DNA from: Massilia sp. NR 4-1
GTDB lineage: Bacteria > Pseudomonadota > Gammaproteobacteria > Burkholderiales > Burkholderiaceae_D
Direction of reading: 5' to 3'
Length of the DNA stretch: 64,000 bases
Assembly (NCBI RefSeq): GCF_001191005.1
Contig: NZ_CP012201.1
Coordinates: forward strand, 1,240,001 to 1,304,000
The position numbers and the translations under genes are program-made. The notes under the pieces were generated by a model. That model searched no databases and had not been told where the DNA came from. It worked only from the letters and a program-made list of their open reading frames with translations. Positions 1-9,000 of the stretch are shown piece after piece; position 1 is the first letter of the stretch, and every line of letters starts with the position of its first letter.

Positions 1-2
1 CT

Positions 3-3000
3 GGGCCGGAAGCGGCAGTGGAAGCGCTGGAAGCAGTGCTCAAGGCGAAGGATGTGGTGAGCCGGCGTTTGCCGACGACGCACGCCTTCCACTCGCCGAT
101 GATGGCGCCGGCGGCGGCCGGCCTGCGCGCGCTGTTGCAAGGCGTGCGGCTGCAGCGGCCGCGCCTGCGCTGCCTGTCGAATGTGACGGGTAGCTGGATC
201 ACGGATGAACAGGCAACCGATCCGGAATACTGGGTGCGGCATATGCTGCAGACGGCCTGTTTCGCCGAATGCCTGGACAGCCTGCTGGCACGCGGCGACT
301 GGGCCATGGTGGAAGTGGGACCGGGCCAGAGCCTGGGATCGCTGGTGCGCCAGCGCCTGGGCGGAGCGCGCGGCGAGAGCGGCAGCGTGGTGCTGCCGGC
401 GATGCGCACGGCTTATGCGCAGGACGAGGATCAGGGCGTGCTGACGGCGGCGCTGGCGCGGCTGTGGGTAGCCGGCAGCGCGCCGGACTGGGATGCCTAC
501 TATGTGGGTGAACGGCGTCGCCGCATCGCATTGCCGACCTATGCGTATGAGCGGCAGCGCTACTGGATCGAGACGGCAACGCAGCCGGACGCCATCGCCA
601 GCCAGCTGATGACGCGGCAGACAAAGGCGGAGCTGGCCGATTCCTTCTACTTCCCGCTGTGGCGCCAGGGTGAAGCGCTGGAACAACAGGTGCCGCGGGC
701 AGCCCGAGATGAATGCTGGTTGATCTTTGCCGATGCCGACGGTGTCGGTGCGGCGCTGGCGGCCAGCGCGCAAGCGGTTGGTGTGAGCACAGTGCTGGTG
801 CGGGCGGGTGATACCTACCGCGCCGAAGAAGATGGCAGCTTCCAGCTGCGTCCCGGTCAAGCCGAGGATTACGGCGCGCTGCTGAAAGCCTTGCGGCGCA
901 GCGGACGCATCCCGCAGCGCATCGTGCATGCATGGACGGCGGCGCAGTGGAACGAGAGGCTGGATACGGACGATGCGGCGCAGCTGGCCGGCCAGATCGA
1001 CCTGGCATTCTACAGCCTGTTCCATCTGGCCAAGGCGATTGGCGATCAGCTTAACGAGACGGCACTGGAGTTGTGCATTGTGTCGCGCGATGCGCAGGCC
1101 GTGCTGGGCACGGAAGCGTTGCATCCGGTGAAGGCGCTGGTACGCGGGCCATGCAAGGTGATCCGGCAGGAATATGCCCATATCGCTTGCCGCCACATCG
1201 ATCTGTCCGGAGCGGACAGCCCGGCAGCTGCGCCGCTGGCGGCGGAGCTGCTGGGTGGGCATGGCGAGCAGTTCGTGGCCTTCCGCCATGGCCGCCGCTG
1301 GCTGCCGTATCTGGAGCAGGTGCGTGTGGAGGCGCTGCGCGAAGCGGCGCCACGCCTGCGCCAGGGCGGCATATATCTGATCACCGGCGGCATGGGCGGC
1401 ATTGGCCTGGCCCTGGCCGAGTTCCTGCATCAGCAGTACGATGCGCGCCTGGTGCTGCTGGGCCGCTCGGCGCTGCCGCCACGCGAGCAGTGGCAGGCGC
1501 TGTGCGCCGAAGGCAATGCCGATGAAAAGCAGGCCGAACGTCTGCGCAAGCTGATGGCGCTGGAACAGGCGGGTGCCCAGGTGCTGACGCTGGCGGCCGA
1601 TGTGGCCGACGTGGAGCAGGTGGCCGCTGCGGTGCGCAGCGCCGTCGAGCGATTCGGTACGTTGCATGGCGTCTTCCATGCGGCCGGTGTGCCGGGCCAG
1701 GGCCTGACCCAGCTCAAGCCGGCGCAGACGGCGGCGGCGGTGCTGGCCTCGAAGGTGCAGGGCACCCTGGCGCTGGCGAAGGCGGTGGCCGATGTGCCGC
1801 TGGACTTCATGCTGCTGGTGTCGTCGATCGCAGCCTTGACGGGTGGTGGGCCGGGCCAGATCGATTACTGCGCCGGGAACGCTTTCCTCGACGCGTTCGC
1901 GCAGCGCCACCATCGCCGGCATGGCATGACGGTGGCGGTGAACTTCGGCGAATGGCAGTGGGATGCCTGGAGCGATGGGCTGAACGGCTTCCAGCCGGAG
2001 CTGCGCGAAGCGCTGGTGCAGCACCGGCGGCAGTTCGGCATCAGTTTCGAGGAAGGGATGGAAGCGATCCGCCGCATCCTGTCGTTCGATGCGGCGCAGG
2101 TGGTGTTGCTGCCCGAGGACGCGGTGGCGATGGTGGCCGGCAGCAATGTCTGCAGCGTGGCCAAATTGAGCGATATCGTGCAGCAGACGCGCGGCAGGCG
2201 ACAGGCGGCCTATCCGCGTCCGGCACTGCCGACCGGCTTCGTGGCGGCCAGCAATGAGCTGGAAAGCAAGATCGCGGCAGTCTGGCAGCGCGCGCTGGGT
2301 ATCGACCAGGTGGGCACGGCCGACAACTTCTTCGACCTGGGCGGCAATTCCCTGGTGGGCCTGCAGGTGATTGCGGAACTGCGGCGCGAACTCGATGCCG
2401 AGCTGACGCCGGTAATGCTGTACGAGCTGCCGACGATCGAGGCCCTGGCGCGCCATCTGGCGCCAGAGGCGGTGCTTGAGACAGTGGATGTCGGACAGGT
2501 GTTCGCGCAGCGCCGGGAACAGGCGCGCGATGCGCGCGGCGCTCGTGGCGTCGCCATCATCGGCATGGCGGGGCGCTTCCCCGGTGCGTCCGATGTGGAT
2601 CAGCTGTGGCAAAACCTCAGTTGGGGAGTCGAGGCGATCAGCTACTATAGCGAGGCGGAACTGCTGGCAGCCGGTGTTACGCCGGAGATGCTGCACAAAC
2701 CGAATTATGTGCGTTCGGGTTTCGACCTGGACGGCTTCGACCGCTTCGACGCCATGCTGTTCGGCTACGCGCCGCGCGAGGCGGAATTCATCGATCCCCA
2801 GCACCGCCAGTTCCTGGAATGCGCCTGGGAAGCGCTGGAAAATGCCGGCTGCAATCCGGAGACTTTCCATGGCATGGTCGGCGTTTATGGCGGTGCGAAT
2901 AGCAGCTTGTATCTGAATAATCTGCTGTCGCGCCCTGACCTGACGGGCAACGGACTGACAACCTGGCAGGCTTACGTCAACAACAGCAACGATTCGCTGA

Positions 3001-6000
3001 CCACGCGCGTGTCGTACAAGCTGAATCTGAGAGGTCCGGCGATGTCGGTGCAGACATTCTGCTCCACTTCCGGCGTAGCCATGCACCTGGCCTGTAAGAG
3101 CCTGTTGAACGGCGAGTGCGATGTGGCCCTGGCTGGTGGCGTCAGTATTTCCATCAAAGGCAAGACAGGCTACCTCTACGAAGAAGGCGGCATCGATTCG
3201 CCGGACGGCCATGTGCGCACCTTCGACGCGCAGGCGAAGGGCGCGGTGATCGGCGACGGCGTGGCCGTGGTGGTGTTTAAACGCCTGGAAGACGCGTTGG
3301 CCGACGGCGACCATATCTATGCCGTCGTCAAGGGTTCGGCCGTCAACAACGACGGATCGCTCAAGGTCGGCTACACCGCGCCCAGCGTGGAAGGCCAGTC
3401 GGTGGCGATTTCCGAGGCGCTGGCCAGCGCCGGTGTGGCGGCCGACGATATCGGCTATGTCGAGGCGCATGGTACCGCCACGGAACTGGGCGACCCGATC
3501 GAGGTGGCGGCGCTGAGCAAGGCCTATCGCGCCGGCACGCAGCGCCAGACCTACTGCGCGCTCGGCTCCATCAAGCCCAATGTGGGCCACCTGGACCGCG
3601 CCGCCGGTGCCACGGGGTTGATCAAAACAGCACTGACACTGCATCACGGCCTGATTCCGCCGCTGCTGCATTTCCAGTCGCCCAACCCGAATATCGACTT
3701 CGCCGCCAGCCCCTTCTATGTGGCGGCGCAGGCGCAACCCTGGCCGCGCGGCGAGACGGTGCGCCGCGCCGGCGTCAACGTCGTCGGCCTGGGCGGCACC
3801 AATGCCCACTTCATCCTGGAAGAGGCGCCGCCGCTGCCGCCGGCCAGCCCAGGCCGGGCGGCCCAGGTGCTGATGTTGTCGGCCAAGACGCAATGGTCGC
3901 TCGACCAGGCGGCCGAACGGCTGGCCGCGCATCTGGCGGCTCGGCCAGCGCTGCCGCTGGCCGATGTGGCCTATACCCTGCAAACGGGACGCAAGCGTCT
4001 GGAGTTCCGCAAGGCGGTGGTGTGCAGCGACCATGCGCAAGCGATCGCCGCCCTGCGCGGCGGCAGCGGACGGCAGGTGCTGGAAGCCCAGGTGGGGGCG
4101 GGTAAGAAGAGCGCCGTGTTCATGTTTGCCGGCGTGGGCGACCATTACCCGGGCATGGCAGCGGGACTGTACCGCAGCGAAGCGGTGTTCCGCGACGAGC
4201 TGGATCATTGCTGCGAGCTGCTGCTGCCGCTACTGGGCCAGGACTTGCGCGAGTTGCTGTTCCCGGCTGATGGCGGCAAGGCAGGCTTGGATCTGAAAAC
4301 GCTGCTGCGGCGCGGCGAGGCGGCACCGGCCGGGCCGCTGCAACAGACGGCGTTGGCGCAGCCGGCGGTCTTCGTGGTGGAGTACTGCCTGGCGCATATG
4401 TTGATGAGCTGGGGCGTGATGCCCCAGGCGTTGATTGGCTACAGCCTGGGCGAATTCGTGGCCGCCACGGTGGCTGGCTGCCTGTGCCTGGAAGACGCCT
4501 TGCGCCTGGTGGCGCTGCGGGCGCGCCTGATCGACGCACTGCCGGGCGGTGCGATGCTGGCGGTGCCGCTGGGCGAGCAGGATGCCATGCCGCTGCTGGG
4601 CGAAGGCTTGGCCATCGCCATCTGCAGTGGACCGAAAACGACGGTGCTGGCCGGGCCGGAGGCGGCGCTGGCCGGGTTGGAAGCCAAACTGGCTGAGGCA
4701 GGCCATGTCAGCCGACGCTTGCCGGCCACGCATGCCTTCCATACACCGATGATGGAAGGCGCCAGCGACGCCTTGCGCGCCTTGCTGGAAGAGATCGAAC
4801 TGCAGGCGCCGCAACTGCCCTTCATTTCCAATCTGAGCGGGGGCTGGATCACGGAAGAGCAGGCGCGTTCGCCGGACTACTGGGTGGCGCATATGTGCCG
4901 CACCGTGCGCTTCGGCGAAGGCATCGGCACGCTGCTGCAGGAGCCGGGACGGGTGCTGATCGAAGTGGGCGCGGGCCAGAATCTGGCATCGTTTGTGCGC
5001 CAGCATCCGGCCTTCGCGCAAGCCGCGCCTGCCATGGTGCAGCTGCTGCGGGCGGCCTACCAGGACGAGACGGACGAAATCTGCCTGCAAGCGGCGCTGG
5101 GCCAGTTATGGGTGGCAGGGCTGGAGCCGGAGTGGACGGCCTACTACGCAGGAGAACGCCGTCACAAACTGCCGCTGCCTACCTATGCTTTCGAACCGCA
5201 GCGCTACTGGGTGGAAGCGGGCCGCAAGGCGGACGCCATACCAGAAAGCCATACCGGCAAGGTGGCCGATATCGGCCAGTGGTTCTACCGGCCGGTGTGG
5301 CGCGAAGCGCAACGGCGAGGCCGCGCGGGCGCGGGAGTTCAACGCTGGCTGCTGTTCGCCGACGGTATCGGCTATGCGGATGCCGTTGCAGGTCTCTTGT
5401 CCACGGCGGGCGCCGATGTCATCGTTGCCGTTGCCGGCGAGGCGTATCGCAAGCTGGGCGACAACCGCTTCCAGATCCGGCCTGGCCATGCGGAAGACTA
5501 TGAGCGCCTGGTGCGCCAGCTGCAGGTTCAGGAGCGGTTGCCGTCGAAGATAGGCCACTTCTTCAGCATAACGGCCGGCGGCGGTGCATTGTCAGACGTA
5601 CTAGACCTGGGTTACTACAGCCTTCTGTGGCTGGTGCAGGCGTTCGGCAAACGCGGTCTGCTGGAACCGCTCGATATCGTGGCGCTTTCGAGCGGCGCGC
5701 ACGAGGTGGAACAGGGCGAGGCGATAGAGCCGGCCAAGGCCATGTTGCTGGGTCCATGCAAGGGCATTCCACAGGAAAGTCCGCACATCCTGCTGCGCCA
5801 TGTGGATATCGCTTTGGCCGACGCGCAGGCCGGTCCCGGGGATGTCATGGTGCGGGCTCTTGCTGCGGAGCTGCTGGCGGCGCCGGCAGATCCGGTGATC
5901 GCCTATCGCGGCGGCCTGCGGTTGGCGCAGGATTTCGATCCCATCACCCTTCCGGCGCTGGCGGACCAGGAAGCGCCGCTGCGCCAGAACGGCGTGTATC

Positions 6001-9000
6001 TGATTACTGGCGGCTTGGGCGGGGTGGGCTTGGTTCTGGCCCGCCACTTCGCGCAGAAGGCCGGCGCACGCATGATACTTGTCGGCCGCTCCGGCTTGCC
6101 CGAGCGCTCGGGCTGGGATGAATGGCTGGCCAGTCACGACGCCGACGATGCGACGAGCGAGAGAATACGCAAGGTGCGCGCAGTGGAAGCTTTAGGCGGG
6201 CAGGTAAGAATTGTGGCCGCCGACGTGGCCGATGCCGCGCAGATGACAGCTGCGGTGCAGGAGGCTTGCGACTGTTTCGGCGCCTTGCATGGCGTGGTGC
6301 ATGCCGCCGGTATTTCCGAATCCTGGGCCTTCCGCATGGCGCAGGAGGTTGCGCGTGACGACTCCGAGTACCAGTTCCATCCCAAGGTCTACGGCGTCCA
6401 GGCTTTGCAGCAGGCGCTGGAAGGGCGGCAGCTCGACTTCTGCCTGCTGACCTCATCGCTGTCGGCGATATTGGGCGGCATGAAGCTGATTCCGTATGCA
6501 GCTGCCAATATGTATATGGATGCCTTCACCCGTCTGCATAACCGCACGGCGGCGACGCCATGGATCAGCGTATGCTGGGATACTTGGCGCCTGCGCGAAG
6601 GGCAGCACGCCACCATGGGCAAGACCGTGCTGGAGTTTGAAATGAGTCCGGAGGAGGGGGCGGAGGCATTCGAGCGCCTGGTATGGCACCGGCCCGCCGA
6701 CCATCTGGTGGAATCGACCGGCAGTATCGAGGCCCGCCTGGAACAATGGGTGCGCGGCCCGTTCAAGGGCACGCAGTCCGGCAAGGATACCCAGCCCAAG
6801 GCACAGCTGTATGCGCGGCCCGCGTTGGCAACCAAATTCATTCCCACCTCCAGCGACGGCGAAGCAAGGGTAGCCAAAGTGTGGTGCCGGGTGCTGGGCA
6901 TTGAGGCGGTTGGCATTCACGATAACTACTTTGATCTTGGCGGTACCTCGCTGTCGGCGATACAGCTGGTCGCGGAATTGCAGAAAGAATTGAATACGCC
7001 GGTTTCACCGGTTGTCATTTTCGAGGCGCCGACGGTTCAAGAACTGGCGAAGCGTCTACAGCCCGCTGCGGCCGAAGAAGCCGGCAATGCGCTCAAATCC
7101 TTGGTCGAGGAACGGCAGGCAGCGCGCCGGCGGCATGGCGCCGGCGGCGCGGATATCGCCATTATCGGACTTGCGGGGCGCTTCCCAGGGGCTGCGACGG
7201 TGGACGCATTCTGGGCCGGCCTGGAGGCTGGCGAGGAGTCCCTGCGCACTTTCAGCGACGAGGAATTGCTGAATGCCGGCGTGCGGCGCGAAGAGTTTTC
7301 GCAGCCGGGTTACGTGCGCAGGCGTCCGGTGCTGGATGGCACCGATATGTTCGACGCGGGCTTTTTCGGTTATTCGCCGCTGGAAGCGCAGGTTACCGAT
7401 CCGCAGCACCGTCTACTGCTGGAGGTGGCTTGGGAGACGCTGGAGAATGCCGGCTACGATGCGCTGCGCTTCGACGGCGCGATAGGGGTGTTCGCCGGCG
7501 CCAACAACAATAGTTATGGGCAGGGGCTGCAGGCCGACCCGCAAACGGCGGCCCTGCTGGCGCAGCCGGAAGCGGTATTCGCCAATCAAGCCGATTCACT
7601 GACCACGACCATCTCTTACAAACTGAATCTGCGCGGCCCAAGCTACAGCATCCAGACCTTCTGTTCCACGTCGCTGGTGGCTGTGCACGTGGCCTGCCAA
7701 AATATTCTGGCAGGCGAATGCGATATGGCGCTGGCCGGAGGGATTTCGCTGAGGGTACCGCAAAAGCGCGGCTATCTGCCGGAGCCGGGCAGTATCGAAT
7801 CGGCTGATGGGCGTAGCCGCACCTTCGACGCGCGCGCCAGCGGTACGGTGTTCGGCGAGGGGGCGGGCCTGGTGCTGCTCAAGCGCCTGGACGATGCGCT
7901 GGCCGACGGCGATACCATCCATGCCGTGATCAAGGGCAGTGCGATCAATAACGACGGCTCGCTGAAAGCCGGCTACTCGGCGCCCAGCGTGGAAGGCCAG
8001 GCCGAGGTGGTGGCGATGGCGCTGGCCAACGCCGGTGTCGATGCTGGCAGCATCTCCTACGTCGAGGCTAGCGGCACGGCGACGGAGTTGGGCGATCCGA
8101 TCGAAGTGGCGTCGCTCACGCGCGCCTTCCGCAATTCGACCGACGACAGGCATTTCTGCGTGATCGGCTCGGTCAAGCCGAATGTGGGCCACGCCGACCG
8201 CGCGGCGGGAATTCTGGGGTTGATCAAGACAGTCGAGGCGCTCAAGCACGAAATGCTGCCGCCGACATTGTTTTTCGAGTCGCCCAATCCCAAGATCGAT
8301 TTCGCCGCCAGTCCCTTCGTCGTCAAGGCCGAGGGCCAGCCATGGCCGCGTGGCCGCCTGCCGCGCAGGGCGGGGGTCAATTCGGTCGGCACCGGCGGCA
8401 CCAATGCCCATATTGTGCTGGAAGAGGCGCCGCCGCCGGCAACGACCCTGCCGGGGCGCGCCAGCAAGCTGCTGCTGCTGTCGGCGCGCACCCCCGGGGC
8501 GCTGGCTGCGGCTGCGGAGCGCCTGCTGAGCCATCTGGAGAGCGAGCCTGCAGCGGATCTGGATGACGTGGCCTACACGCTGCAAGTCGGGCGGCGGCGT
8601 TTCCAGCATCGGCGCGCCATCGCGTACGCCAGCCGCGTGGAACTGCTTGTGGCCTTGCGCGGCGAGCGGCCACACGCCGACTGGCAGGGACAGGCTGGGA
8701 ACCAGGGCAGCACCTTGCAGTTCTTCTTCAGTCCAGCCGGCGTCGCCGGCGCCGGCGCCGGGACGATACCTGGGTCGTATCATTCGGAGCCGATCTTCCG
8801 CGAAGAGGCGGAACGCTGCTGCGAAATGTTCGAAACCATCGTGGACGAGGATTTATGCCACCTGCTGCGCAGCGGTGGCCGAGGCCAGACGGAGCTGGCA
8901 AGCCATGCGCTGGCGTTTTCCTGCCAGTACGCGATGGCGCGCCTGCTAATGGCATGGGGCTTGATGCCGCAGGTACTGGCTGGCGAAGGCAGCGGCGCTA

